This document shows, in pieces, positions 1 to 13,046 of a stretch of 64,000 nucleotides of DNA. Within the stretch, counting starts at the first letter, position 1. Each line of letters starts with the position of its first letter. Source of the stretch: Perca fluviatilis (Eukaryota > Chordata > Actinopteri > Perciformes > Percidae); NCBI RefSeq assembly GCF_010015445.1, contig NC_053118.1:14986437-15050436 (forward strand). Direction: 5' to 3'. The notes under the pieces are model-generated. The model did no database searches and had not been told where the DNA came from. It worked only from the letters and a program-made list of their open reading frames with translations. The position numbers and the translations under genes were made by a program.

Positions 1-3000
1 AGATAAGAGAAGAGAAGAGTTCAAATGTACAAAAACATCTCAATTAAATTGTATTTGCTATGGGAAAGATAGGTGTGAGTATTTAAAGTCAGAGCAGGAG
101 GAAGAAAGAATCAAAGAAGCATCGCATTAGGGGTGGAGATTTTCTTTTCCTGCTGCCATAATTTTCACACTGCTTCTCTTTGAAAATGACTTAAATTATT
201 CACAGCTTCTCCTGGGTGAGAGGGGAAAAATGGCATTGATTCACAGTTCAGAAAGTGTGACACAATCTGCTTTAACCTTGGTCCACTTTTTGATCTCTAA
301 TTTACCCTTAACATCTAATTGGGGGCTCAATTTTCTTCCAATTCGGTCCCCTGTGAATTTTGATTACACTACCCTGTGGGAAGCTGAATCATTGACATTA
401 ATCGTAAAACACAAAATTGAGTATTTAAAAATAAAGAGTAAATGTGTGAAATTTAAAAGAATTAATGGCATGTGTGCGTTTCATTTTCTTTGTCGTTCTT
501 TGAAATGGGAAGAGGGTAATGTGACAGCCTGAAGTACCTGCTCCACTGTGTGTTTGTGTGTGTGTGTCTTGACAGAATGACAACAGCTGGAGTGTGGTCA
601 TGGGACGTATCTTTCTCTTTCACTCACTCACTCCCTTTTTACTTCTTACATTGCACAAAGGGAGAGGCAATCAGCTGCTGCCCTTTACTATCTCCCTCCT
701 CCACCATTATTCACTGTTCTTTATCTTCTAGTATCTGACACTCCTCTTCTTGCCTTTCTCTCGCTACCTCTCAATTTCATCAACCTTCTCCTTTTCTAAT
801 TTTCACTTATGGTACCCCCTTTGGCCACTGGCTGCAATAAATGCATGTGGATTCATCTTGTTGCTTGAAAATGAGTCCCACAGGGGGAAATTCCAATGAC
901 ATTGAAAGCTTGATAATTATTGATTACTTAGCATTATTCCTTCTGGTCACCAGGTAAAATGCAGGTCAGATCAGTGTGCAACAACTCCCAAATGACAAAT
1001 TATGTGAGTAGATTCTCCATCATTGTGGGGAAAAGGATAGAACATGCTCAGGTTAAGGCAACTATTTTTTATTATTTAAAAAACAAAACAAAGCTTAACT
1101 AAAAATGGGAACTATAAAGCAGAAAGCTTCTTCATAAGAAAAAAAAAATCAACTGTGCACACACTTGTGATTTCAATAACACATCGCTACTTGTTTCTAC
1201 TTTTGGGTGCCAAAGCCAAAGCTCAGGCCAGTGGCTGCAAACAATGTGCTTGTGTGTGGCTTTCAAAATCCTTGCAGCAATGACAAAGCAATGACCCTGC
1301 ACCAAATGCCATTGTGTGTTGGCTCCAAAAGAATCCCTTGGCTATGATGGTGGTTTCAATTGTTATAAAAATACACGCATACACACGAACATGTACTCTG
1401 CATGTCTAAATTTCTATCACCTGTGCATTCAATGAAGAAGTGGCGCTAGGACATTTTCTGGGAATGCCTGCTTTTCTGCTCCGGTTGTAGAGGGTTGGTT
1501 CCTTTTTCTAAAGGCATTGTATAGGAGATGCTTATCAGTGCACACGTACAATACACCTCTCGCCCCTGATAATCTAGTTGCCTTGGCAACGTGTATTTAT
1601 AGTATTTGATGTTGCTACATGACCATCTTGGAGGGCAAGGAAAATACGAAACAGTTGTAGGAAATCAAATATCAGGTGTTTGAATTGAAGCAAAATCAAA
1701 TACAACTACAGTTCCTACAAGAGGTACACTCGGGGGGGAATGGATAAAACGTCAGGAGAATAAACATAGACACCTTTTTTTTGAAGAAAGGTCAATCAGA
1801 CTCATTAGGTCAAAAATAGCAGGTTTTTCTTTAAAGGCCCTAAGCATGTGAGGCACGTTACACAAACACTCTGTAATTATATCTAATTCACCACCAAAAA
1901 AGCCTTTTTTGAAGTATCAAATAGTATTAACTGGACACAATCAGTGTCTTTGATATCTAAGTGTCAATTATTTGTCAATTCAAGTTTCATCAACGTTATC
2001 AAAATATCCTGCTTGTGCCCTCCGGCAAGAAAGATAAAAACTCCTCTCAAGTTGCCATCTTCTCACATAAATGCATCCTACATATTTCTACTTGTTACTG
2101 CACACATGTGAGATGCAGCACTAAAGAAGGTAGAACTGAGAATTTGCAAATCGAGATAAAAAAAATCGAGATAAAAAAAAAAGACAGGCACTTACCATTT
2201 ATAAAAATGTAAACATATTTTTGTTTGAGCAAGCTAAATGTAAGAATGGATAAAGGAGCTTCCTGCACGATATGAATGCTACAGATGCATGTGCATTTAA
2301 TTGAGTAGCTAATTAGACAGAACATATCTGCCTTTATAGCTTGATTGTAGACTGGAGAATACATTTGACAATATAGGCGGTAGACAAATTAGCTGCTCAA
2401 TTAAATACACTTGTGTCTGTACACTATCTGCACAGTTCAATGTAATTTTCACCCACACCCTGCCTGAGAAAACCCCAACACAATGTTCCTTTTTAAACAT
2501 TTGCATAGCAGAATTAGCCAGGATAATACAATATTTTTTTAGTTTTTCCACTAAAGTAGAGTATATTGCTTTCTTTTTTCTTTTTTTTAGAGCTATTTAA
2601 ATGAGTACCTGGACTACATTTCCCCTACAGAATACTCTAAAGCCATGCAATGTTCTTTCACTGAGTTACATTATTGCTTTGTTTGAATTGTATATCAGTT
2701 TTAAAACCATTAGAGTGGCTAATAGGGAACATTAAATCAAAGCAGTCTTCCATTAGCAATGTTTTCTTCATTAAATCTGTTCTGGAGGTCATAGAAAATG
2801 TCATGTAATAATGCCCTCAGTGTCATTTAGTAGGCCTAAAACAAATTGTGTTGATACATTCCTCATGTGTCCTTTTATTTTATTATGTATTTATTTATTT
2901 TGATCAGTGTTACTAATATTTCTTTTTTTTATATCTAAACTTGCACTGATTGATTTCTCGGCCACTCTGGGGAAGTGCAACAAGCTCTAAATACTACACT

Positions 3001-3455
3001 GACATTTTATCATCTCATAAAGTTTATATGGCTAACTTGTTGCCCCTTAACACCTCCAGCAGGTAGGGGGCAACATTAGCATTCATTTATGGTATCATGT
3101 TCACTGTCCTTTCTGTGTTTGGTCTCTACAAACACCTGATAAAAAAAGAATGTCTCTTTAGCTGCTAAATGTTCCATTATGTTCTCCCGCTGGCTAGTTG
3201 CTATCTGTCATTAAGTGCTGGGCAGGTAGCATACAGCAGGTTTATCGAGGCATTTTCGAACAGCCGCCAGTAGTGACTGGAAAACTTTGAGAGAGAACCA
3301 AAACGGTAATGTGGAGTGGACCATAAAACAAAACAATGAGCTGTTTTTGATCTATTGTAAATATAAATTTAAATGTGCACTATTTTCATAAATATTACAA
3401 TATGATAATAAGATCTCAATTTACGCACCACCTGCTGCGACTGTACTTTATGGTA
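1..3455. other. Gene-free left flank
   Basis: No coding exon, RNA gene or complete transposon could be supported here. Open frames are short (100 codons or fewer), lack recognisable domains and have no paired splice sites. The sequence is AT-rich with short A and T runs. The one site that stands out is the X-box palindrome listed separately. Confidence 0.5.
1577..1590. promoter_or_regulatory. Palindromic X-box-like RFX site
   Basis: The 14 bases GTTGCCTTGGCAAC form a perfect dyad and fit the RFX X-box consensus GTNRCC-N(0-3)-RGYAAC. RFX factors bind such sites near ciliary and immune genes. There is no gene close by, so an enhancer role is only an inference; a chance match is possible. Confidence 0.35.
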
Positions 3456-3794
3456 CAGAGCCCCTAAAGGGACATGGGAAATTATTTTTTTCTGGTGTGC
3501 ATGAGATACTACGCACGAGAAACCAATCTGAGTAGCAGTCAAAATGGCTGCTGATGAGGAGGTATTCATCTTCCCGAAAACGCAACAAAATGTACCTGAT
3601 AGTGTCATCAACAAACTTAAAGATGATAAGGCAACTGTTAACTGATTTCATGGTGGGAATTTAGCCACATAATGCTAGCAGTACTTTGTTAGCATCATTT
3701 TGCTAGCCTTAGATTGGTTTCTTGTGAGCACGAGAACATGCTCAATGCGTACAAGAAAAAAAAAAAGTCACATCATGTCCCCTTAGGGACTCCG
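3456..3794. mobile_element. 339-bp MITE with about 21-bp inverted ends
   Basis: The left end starts CAGAGCCCCTAAAGGGACAT and the right end, read on the other strand, starts CGGAGTCCCTAAGGGGACAT; 18 of the outer 21 positions match. TA lies directly outside both ends (3454-3455 and 3795-3796), consistent with a TA target duplication. No transposase frame is present, so this is a non-autonomous DNA-transposon relic. Confidence 0.6.
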
Positions 3795-5238
3795 TAGTAT
3801 TCCAATTCGGAGACAGGGAAATAAATTGCCTGTCACTAAGATTTATTCATATGTCTTACATTTCCTAGAAATCTGACAGTTACAATGTTGGTGTATTGTA
3901 CTGCATAATGAAAAGAACAGACAATAACAAAATGAAAGAGATTTTTGAGGACTAGTGCGGCACTATGGCAACATCATTTCTGACATCACTGTTTTCCACC
4001 AATCGGCTCAAAGCACTTTTCTTGCAATGTTAGTTTGACAGTTCAGACCCAATTTCTCAGCAGCAAACCATTTTGTATTTGCTATTAACGGGCAGCCATG
4101 GATCAGCTCATCAACAAGAGTATTGCAGTAGAAAAACATCATTGAACAAGGGTTAATAAAGCCTCTTTTATTGTGGCATTTCTACATCAGTAAACAGTAA
4201 AGAATGAATGACCTCCGAAATGACGCACTAACCAGATTCAAACCCACAGAAGAGCAAACACGTGCTACAGCAATCTTGCTTAGCCTCTGAGCTTCATTGT
4301 CCAGATGTCCTCTGCATGGAAAATACACTTGAATGATATAGGCTATATTAGTGATCTCAGCCCCGTTCAGTTGCATAGAGCTCACTCCTCTTTGTGCCAG
4401 CATCCATGCCTATCAGCCCTGTAGGAGGACACTGCTCAGGCAAGCACCATTAAACAAAATAAACCATTACTCTGCCAGTCCAAGCTCAGACACATGAGCC
4501 AGTGTGTGATGTTTAGTGCAGGTACTAATCACTGCCAGAGATGAGCTGTAGTATGTTGTGTTGCCCGATGCTAAGATTTCCTGACAGGGGTACAGACATT
4601 TAATGTGATATCTGGTGCAAGCCAATTGAAATATATAGAAAACATTTACTGACGAACATCATATTGTGAAATCAGTAATGAATAACATGTGTGCCACTAT
4701 GGTTTCGAAGTAAAGGTTATCTTTTCCATAACACATGTTATATACAGGTTGTCAGCAGACATCATGGCATTTAAACCTGATGTCAGGGGGACTGGAAGTG
4801 CCTTTAAGAAAAATCAATCTCACTCTATTAACTTCTCACAATTAGTCAAATGGACTTGTCAATACAGTATTCATATATGAAATGATTGTCTATAAGCACA
4901 TACACCGCATCAGATCAATGAAAACACTGTAGGCATGAACGGCACTTTTTATACAGAGCCCATTAATGCAACTTTAACAATAAATTGAATGAAATAATTA
5001 CACGTCTTTACATAGACAAAGGAATGCTATAGTAGACAAAGGCATAAACGTTATAGTACAGTTTCTGTGCAGTTACAGTGCAGTATAGCCGTACATTTAA
5101 TACAAAATAAAAGTGAGAAATTTCACAAAAGGCACACTTCTACTTTAGCTTCTTTGCGTGTCTGCAACATGAGTGTAAACAGCGCATCTGCACATGCCAC
5201 TTGGATCACAGCAATAAAGAGAGTGTGACAGAACACTG

Positions 5239-5261
5239 ACACACACACACACACACACACA

Positions 5262-5345
<84 letters not shown>
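5239..5345. repeat. (CA)n microsatellite, about 107 bp
   Basis: Nearly pure CA/AC repeat with one CT interruption near 5263. Minus-strand frames rich in Cys and Val across it are artefacts of the repeat. Confidence 0.97.
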
Positions 5346-5349
<4 letters not shown>

Positions 5350-7637
5350 GACATATCCTAAAATACCACACACAGCTGACTGGCTTGCATGTGGAGCAGA
5401 ATGTGTTAATGAACAGGGTCTGTAATTAAAGCCTTATCGTCACTTAAGGGGCTTGGGTTTGGGTGATAGACATGACAAGCAGGCCGAGATGTTAGGCAGT
5501 GCTCAGAATAAGCCTCCAGCCGTCATCACAGCCTTAAACGAGAAGTGAGGTGGGGGTGATGGGGAAACAACACTTCATGCATCCATCCATCTAATCCTAC
5601 TTTTCAAAAAGACTTAGAAGTTTGAAATTTAAATTACCCAATTCTTTCAATCTGTTTTTTTGTTTTTAAAATTGCAGATATGTAAGGAGCCTGTGTGTAA
5701 TTTGTTTAGAGCCATACAATTATTACAAGTAATAGAAAATACATATAATTTTGTAGCTACCCTGGTCTGCGTGACACACTCAACCCTTCAACAAAATTGC
5801 AGCTATTGTACCATAATATTGGTGCATAAATGTGAAGCAGATATACAAAGTCCTAAAGACTTTTCCCCTGCTATCTTCCAGATATTAAAAAGCTGCCCCT
5901 TCTTATCATCCACAGCCAGAAGTTTGATGAGCATTTCCATATATTTATATTATCTTTTAATCTGTTGCCTTTTAGTGAGTGAGGCGGACATGAAAATTAA
6001 GCAATTAAAAGTCATCCACTGCTGTCATAAAAACAACCTTTCCAGTGACACTTGAGGAAGATATGGATCTTTGCCAGGGAAAATTAATCATCCAACAGTC
6101 AATTTACCTGTCACTCTCCTCCAGTATCCCAACACTGCGGGCTATATTCAACGCAGTTGTCAAAGTGAAATATCATTTCAGAACTGTTTCTATTTCACAC
6201 TATGATGCCTTTAATCTCATCCTAGACTTTGCATTTCGATGAGGTCAGTGCTATGTGCAATAAACAAATCTGAGTCTACTTTACTGCTCATGTGTACAGC
6301 ACTTGTATGGGACCGCAAGACCATTAAAGTTCTAATACATCCTGTTAGAATAGTATACTTTGTATGCAGTATATATCATCCCCTTAGTGTAAGAATCCTC
6401 ATTGCTTCTGTACCACAAAACTAAAATGGATTCTTATACTGAGTGGAGGATATTGGCCACGAGGGCAGGCCAAAGCTGTAAACACAACATGGACATTCTG
6501 TTTATTAATTACCTTATAAAGTTGATTTTCTTTCGTACACATCCAGCAGATACAGAGCAACATATTTGGAGTCATGTTTCAGCACAACTGACAGATTTAA
6601 GGCCAATAATAGCTATGTTTTGGTCTCCAATTATTCCTGAGGAAAATCGGTGTCGCTTTAGCTCCAACAGGTTTACCTGTTATTTGCAATTTTTTTTGTG
6701 CCAATTGATGGTGGGCAGGTAGACACTGGTTTTTAAAGCTTTTTTTTTCTAACAGCTGCCTGCTTCTGCAGGAAATTTAGCTGATGAGAGTGTGATTGTG
6801 AATCAAAAACAGTTACCATGCAGGCTGTAAAACTAAAACACAATGAGTTAAAAGTTGTTAAAACGTTCCCTAGAGCTGAGGGGGCTGCAAAGTTGAGTGA
6901 TATTTCTCTGTTGGCTTGTTGCTATGAGCGACCCCTTTCATATACACACAGTCATTTGATCCATTGTTAATATAAAAACATTGGACAGCATGATGATATG
7001 ATGTTTATGTTGTTTCTTACTCAAAGAAACCAGTAAATTTATTTCCTTTGAATCTTTTTTTATTTTTATTTTTTTTATCTAAGTTCATACTGCTGACTTT
7101 CAATGTGGCTTCCAAGAAACACCTGTTTAGTCTCGGTTTCTACCACTGTGAACGGACATTGACAAGCGGAGTGCCAATGGAAGTGTGTTCCTGAGCATCA
7201 CAACTCAGTTGTGCATCACAACCTGTAGTAGCTCCGGCTTGTCACTGCATGACTTGATGGATGCCAAATATCTATCTTTAGCTTATCTGATGGCTTTATT
7301 GTTTTGATCATGAATAATGAGTGGCATGTTAATTCTCTCAGATAAGAGTATCTGCCATTTGTTGACAGTGTTAGCTGTCACTTCACAGATGCCAGCCAAT
7401 GTTAGCATGTCTGCCAATTCAAAGAAGGTTGTTCAGTTCCGTGGGTTTGTGCATCCTTGCACTTGCTAGGCTGCTACAATCACAGTTGTGTGATTTTAAG
7501 ATCTGTGTTTTTTTCTCACTCCTGTGAAAGCTTTATTTATGTAGCACATTTCATTCCAACAAAATACAATGTGTTTCAAAAAGTGCAAAGAACAAAAGTA
7601 GCAAACATACAAACAAACAAAAGCATACGCGCGCACG

Positions 7638-7639
<2 letters not shown>

Positions 7640-7727
<88 letters not shown>
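7640..7727. repeat. (CA)n microsatellite, about 88 bp
   Basis: Pure CA repeat preceded by a short CG/CA alternating stretch from about 7628, a purine-pyrimidine run able to adopt Z-DNA. Thr-His frames over it are not genes. Confidence 0.97.
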
Positions 7728-7728
<1 letters not shown>

Positions 7729-8264
7729 CCCCCCCGAAGGGATACGACAACGATCAAGATCTTTATGCTGCTGACTTTTCCAAGTAACACCTCTTACATC
7801 TAGACTGTTGAAAGCTGTGGACTGAGATTTGAGTGAAAGCCACAGCAGGATTGTAGCTATGGGTAATTGTAGGCTTAATACACATGGATTTTCGCATCTT
7901 TGTTGGGATTAAAAACATCCCTCGTGATACCAAAAGCTCATGGGAAAGGTGAGGGATTGTTCATGGAGGACTGCACGTACAGTAAGACAACTGGAAAGGT
8001 AAATGTAAAAGTATTATATTATTATACTATTATACTATACTATTTTACCTTTGGCATTACGGTAATTACCAGACAAACAAGAGCAAAAAGGTGTCAATTT
8101 TATCTTCCGTTCAGTTGTTCCCTTACCTTCGCAGCCTGTTGTCAAAGGAAAGAGTCATGCTGGACATATTACTATTCTGTGACCTACTCATATAAAGATA
8201 GTTTTGAAATGGGATTGAATAGAGTTATTTTCTGTTCTGCTCTATTGTATGAAACTTTGATAAA

Positions 8265-8440
8265 TTAACAAGCAACCAAGGTATCTCCATCTAAAAGACA
8301 CATACAGTGCAGTAACAGGCTGAGTGATTTGGATAATTAGATAAAGATTTTGAAAAATGAACAACCCCAGTCCAAGGCTGTACTCATAGGCAGGATACAA
8401 GCTACAATGGAAATGATGGAAGGCATTTGGTTTGTAAATC
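8265..8440 (-). repeat. Partial second copy of the 13-kb element interior
   Basis: The reverse complement of this segment matches 13390-13545, the interior of the 839-bp inverted-repeat element. Shared stretches include CTTCCATCATTTCCATTGTA, AGCCTTGGACTGGGGTTGTT and TTTTAGATGGAGATACCTTG. The copy lies in opposite orientation, and its inverted ends are not recognisable nearby, so it is a truncated member of the family. Confidence 0.75.
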
Positions 8441-9952
8441 TGTTCTGCAGTTTCAGTACAGCCTTTAACTGAAGTGAATACACCAAGGATGGACAATCAT
8501 TTAAATCTAGCCTGAAACATGCACTTGCTCTCTAAATTGATTTTTAGTGTTAACCTTAAAAAAAACATAGATTTTTGGGAGTTAAAAATCAATAGTCTAT
8601 ATTCATACAAACTGAGCCCCCAGCTGTTTATTTGTTTTGTTAGGCATTATGGGACTGTGGTGAAATATGAATTGTGTGTGTTTGTGTGTGAACAAGGACT
8701 ATCTGAAATGAATGGCCCACACACAAGTTAATGCATACCTGCATGTAACATGTAAGCTTTTTCAGGAGCTAACAGCATGCATATTAGTGAAAGAAACTGA
8801 AAATGAAAATATTGAATAAAGCTCCTGATGTTGACGAACTTACAAAAAACACAAAGCGCAAAAAAAGCATAAACCACCAGAAGCTTCAATAAATAGGTTT
8901 CATTATTTGCAAGTGAGTCTTACAACTGTCTCCATGATGTTGCATTATAACTTAGTTATAAGTTTATAATGTAGTCTTGCAAATAAATGCACTAATCTGC
9001 ATTTAAAAAATTTTACAATAGATTAATTTTTGTAATGTGAAAGGTGTCGCTCATAGTGATACATTTACAAAGAATTATCGTCCTTTTCTGCAGTTCCCAT
9101 CAGCTCTGTGGAGCATCTTTCAGCTCATTAGTTTTGGTTTTCTGGACCGGTCTCCCAGCTCTCATCAAACCTGTTTCCAGCAACAACAATAAGAGCTCCA
9201 CCCACAGCACTACCAGACCTGCACCACATATTGTTCTTAAAAAACCAAATCCATCCAGATCAGTGCCATCCACAAGACATGCAATATAGAAATGAGGCTC
9301 AAGTTGTAAATTCAATACATTTAGCCTATTACGGTTACTGATCAACATCTATTGACTTATCTATTGATAAGTCACTTATTTATTATCTATTGACATCTAT
9401 TGGCTTAGGTTGTGGCTGGTTGATGAAGGCCATGCATCAGTGGTATGGCTGTTGTTTGTCGACACTCACAACATTCCTTTTATCCCTATAAAAGATGAAA
9501 AATGAACACTGCCTACCATCAGGCTACTGGAAGAAATACCAAAAATGGAATGAGCTGCAAATACAGATGTAGCTGCACCACTCTGCTGTACGGGTCTAGG
9601 CAAAGTATGGTTCTTAAAGCTGCAGAAAAGAAGAGGGTTTATTATTCATAGAAAAATAAGTTTTGTGTGTAAGTACCTGAATACTGTCATTGTACAGGTC
9701 ATTAGTGATCTTCATACTGGAGAGAGGATGAATGGAGCTATTTTACCAGGCAGAATATAAAATGCAGAATCTATCAGGCCTTTTTGAGTCAGAGAAGAAA
9801 GGACATCTCAAGTGAGCACACTGTGAATCAAACTGCGAATGAGCATGAAATCAAGGTAAGTGAAGATATCTAGGCCAAGAAGCTATAGAATTTAGCAAAA
9901 AGAGTGATCTGCTCTGAATTCAGAAAAAAATTATTATTGCAATTTGAATGAA
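8441..9952. other. Gene-free interval
   Basis: No exon or RNA gene is supported. A small cluster of ATCTATTGA-like words occurs at about 9346-9405, too degenerate to call as a designed array. Confidence 0.45.
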
Positions 9953-10069
9953 TGAACATGGTTCCATGAGGACACATATACCTGTATTTAATGAGCATGG
10001 TTCCATGAGGACACATAGACCTGTATTTAATGAGCATGGTTCCATGAGGACACATAGACCTGTATTTAA
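9953..10069. repeat. 39-bp minisatellite, three units
   Basis: Three head-to-tail 39-bp units start at 9953, 9992 and 10031 with the core ATGGTTCCATGAGGACACAT. Units 2 and 3 are identical; unit 1 differs at two positions. Near-identity implies recent unit duplication or homogenisation. Confidence 0.93.
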
Positions 10070-10324
10070 TGGGCTCTCACATTTTAGAATATGTACCTTT
10101 TATGTTTGGTTTTAGAGGACGATGAACGATGGTTGGCATATCCAAAACATCAATGGTCTGCACTACACTAACCCAAATTAAAATGCAGGCTTACACTGAT
10201 GATACACTGGCAACATGCTGAAGCAAGTCAGATAAGGTGGAAACAAAATCAACATAACCTAAAGACAAACGACATGATCCTTGTTATTCCTATTTATCTG
10301 TGTCAGAAACAGATGCTGCAGTGG

Positions 10325-10519
10325 CAGGGTGAGCTCAGTTGGTAGAGCAGGCGCACATATATGGAGGTGTATACCTCGATGCAGAAGGTCCAGGGTTCGA
10401 GTCCGACTTGAGATGATTTCCTGCATGTCTTCCCCCTCGCTCTCCCCTTTCATATCTATCTGTTCTTTCCATTTAAGGCTGAAATGCCCCGAAAAAATCT
10501 TTAAAGAAAAAAAAAAAGG
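10325..10519 (+). mobile_element. tRNA-derived SINE, full-length type
   Basis: The head contains an A-box-like GCTCAGTTGGTAGAGCAGG and a B box GGTTCGAGTCC (about 10390-10410), as in Pol III tRNA promoters. A pyrimidine-rich body (CTTCCCCCTCGCTCTCCCC), the segment AAGGCTGAAATGCCCC and an A-rich tail follow. This is the tRNA-SINE layout common in teleosts. Two other copies of the family occur in the window (28235-28363 plus, 56320-56498 minus). I see no convincing long target duplication. Confidence 0.85.
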
Positions 10520-13046
10520 TGGCGTATGATCTGTGACACTACCATACATCATTAGATATCATTATGTTCTTATGAGTCACCAAGGAAACACAGAATAATC
10601 AGTGAAGTGTGACAGATGTTGCAGATGCCTTCATTATTTTACAGGACTAGAAGTTACCAGTGATGCTATATGTGTATCAGAGAACATATATATGTATATC
10701 AGTTTGTCTAAGTATAGTGTTATGTTAGAATTATGAGCATATCCATTAGACTAGTGTAAAAGAGGAATTTCTTTTACTTTCGGTTCTTTTATTTATTCAT
10801 TCTGTCTTCATTCTACTGAAAAGAAAAAGCACATCTGTCATTACCACCTCTATTTTGTACTATTTGTAAAATCATATGCTGTAAAGGCTAGATGCTGTAA
10901 ATAGCATAATGGTAGAGATATGTCTTCCTTACATCATAAGAGCACAACAATCAGAACCTGTTAGTAGTTAAGGCAGAGCCTTTGATCACATTCATCTCTC
11001 TCTGAGAAAATACACTAAGGGAGAGGAAGAGAGACAGACTGACAAAAAGAGTAATTGGAAGAAAGACATTTTCCCTAAATCTGGCCTGAGCTGCTTGACG
11101 GTAACGGAAAAAAACCCTGCTAGTTTTTGGAATCTGTGGGTTTGAAAAGGTTTATAATATGAGCCCAATCTTAAAATACATGAAAACATTTGCATACATA
11201 TTGTCTTCTATATTGGGATGTGCACTATTGGCTACATAAGGGGCCCTTGGCATGCACTTCTTTACTGTTTTATCACATTTTCTTTATTACCATTAGACTT
11301 GACTTGGACTCATCCATAATGACTTCTGATCAATAGAGTCTTTCAAAAATTGTGGCATAATCCTCCATCAGTAGTCTGATGTCAGATGACCTATAACTTT
11401 ACTGTTTTGATTCATTTCACCGCTCTTTTTCCAGCAGCAACACGTGAGTAAAAGCTCAGATGAGCCCACTGTACGCACCCCAGCAGCAAACATCAAACAG
11501 AAGTTCTGCAAACAGAACACAGCGGAGCATTTACAGTTGGTAGAGACTGGAGCTAAAATGAGAGTGAATAATGAACTTACATTCGCCAGAAGGCCAGAAA
11601 CACATCTCTAAATGAATGCTGACGGACGCTGCTCCATGTCTGCTAGATGTGTAAATAAGCATGTTTGCTAACATGCTTGCTATATGAACTTACCACTATG
11701 TGATCATGTCAGTTGTGTTTACAGGATGAAAGGCATCCCCTGAATTGCCAAAACAATTGTATATTATGTAATTGCAATATACATTAAGATGTGATTTTCA
11801 AATTTGGCAAAACATTTTCAATTTGGATGCAATATGTTAAATCTGTCATTGGAACAATGCTGTTTGCAAACACTAATTACATCCACATGCTGATTCACAT
11901 TGCATTGTGGAGGGCCTGTGCGTGGGACTTGAATAGGCAGAGATGCACATTTTCTACTGTCAAGATACTGATGGCCACAAACAGCCTGAAGCTAGAACTG
12001 CTGACCTTTTCTTAAGAGAACTTCATTTTTCATGCCAGTGGGATTTGGAAGGAAGGTTTTTTTTATTTAAAGAACCTTCTCTGTTTACTTCAGTGTGCTT
12101 GGCTTTCTCACATTTATACTGTATAAATTGGCATGGTAAACGTTATAAAAAGTCTATTTTTGTTTCCTTCAGCAGCTAGATTAAAGAGAAGAGTAAACTG
12201 CAGAGTGATTCCCTTAGGTGTTTGGGAGGGGAACAACACAATAAAGTTCTGATGTTTAACACTTATCGTATCATTTTCTTTTTGTGTTCCTGTGTAGTTC
12301 AAAGCAAGCCTTCATGCAGATCTCAGCAAGAGGCTGCTTCTTTTTTCCCCTGAGGACTGTGTGTGCTTCACCCAGTGGAGATGAACATGCATTTAAATAC
12401 ACACCACACACCATATTGTATAGACAACTGCTGTGTGTAGTGGCAAATGGATTTCTCATGTGAACACTGACAAGACTGTGTGTGTTCATGTCACATGTGC
12501 ATTTGTGTCTACAGATTTCCAATAAAGGATCAATGCTTCCCTGCCAGTCTAATCTGGTTAAAATATCCCATCAGGAACAAAGAGCCAGCTTTTAACAACA
12601 TTATGAACTATAGCCTGAGCCAAAGTATCAATTCTATTTAATCAGCAATAAAGACCGATCCAAAAAAGTGGATGACATCATGGAGGCTGGACCTAATTTT
12701 TTCCAGTGCCTTAGTCAGCTAGTTTGAGTCAAGAAAAACTAAAAGGGGTCTCGGTGAGGACACTTTTTCCCCCCCATCGGCTTTAATTGGAATAAAATGA
12801 CAACCGTTCCAGCCACTAACCCCGCGACGATTGAACCTCTCCACAGTCGGTTCTACTTCCCTGCACCCTGCTGACAATCCGAAAGGTAATGGATTAGATG
12901 CAGCTAAACTGAGCTATGATCCACCAGTGCCCCCATCAGAGACTGCAAAGAATTACAACACACCACAAGAGTGTCCCTCCTCACTCTGCTGAACCAAGAG
13001 TACAGCATGATTAAGAAAGAGGTGCTCCAAACATGTCGCTAGCAAC
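10520..13046. other. Gene-free interval with a dispersed-repeat piece
   Basis: No coding exon is supported. About 11640-11694 (core GCTAGATGTGTAAATAAGCA) matches 43505-43560 in the adamts16 downstream region, so at least this part belongs to a dispersed repeat. The rest is AT-rich single-copy-looking sequence. Confidence 0.45.

Larger units (their letters stand above)
3797..8264. other. Gene-free interval with two long CA tracts
   Basis: The longest frame here (131 codons at 5660-6055) has no recognisable domain, no splice context and biased AT-rich composition. I see no gene. The notable contents are the two dinucleotide arrays listed separately. Confidence 0.5.

Noticed and set aside
5660..6055. 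131-codon plus-strand frame
   Set aside because: AT-rich composition, no domain, no splice sites that would join it to anything.
9953..10069. CRISPR-like array
   Set aside because: The units are contiguous with no spacers, in a vertebrate genome; it is a minisatellite.
10325..10400. tRNA-like gene from GCTCAGTTGGTAGAGC and B box
   Set aside because: The anticodon arm and acceptor stem do not fold as a tRNA, and the SINE body and A tail follow, so it is a SINE head.
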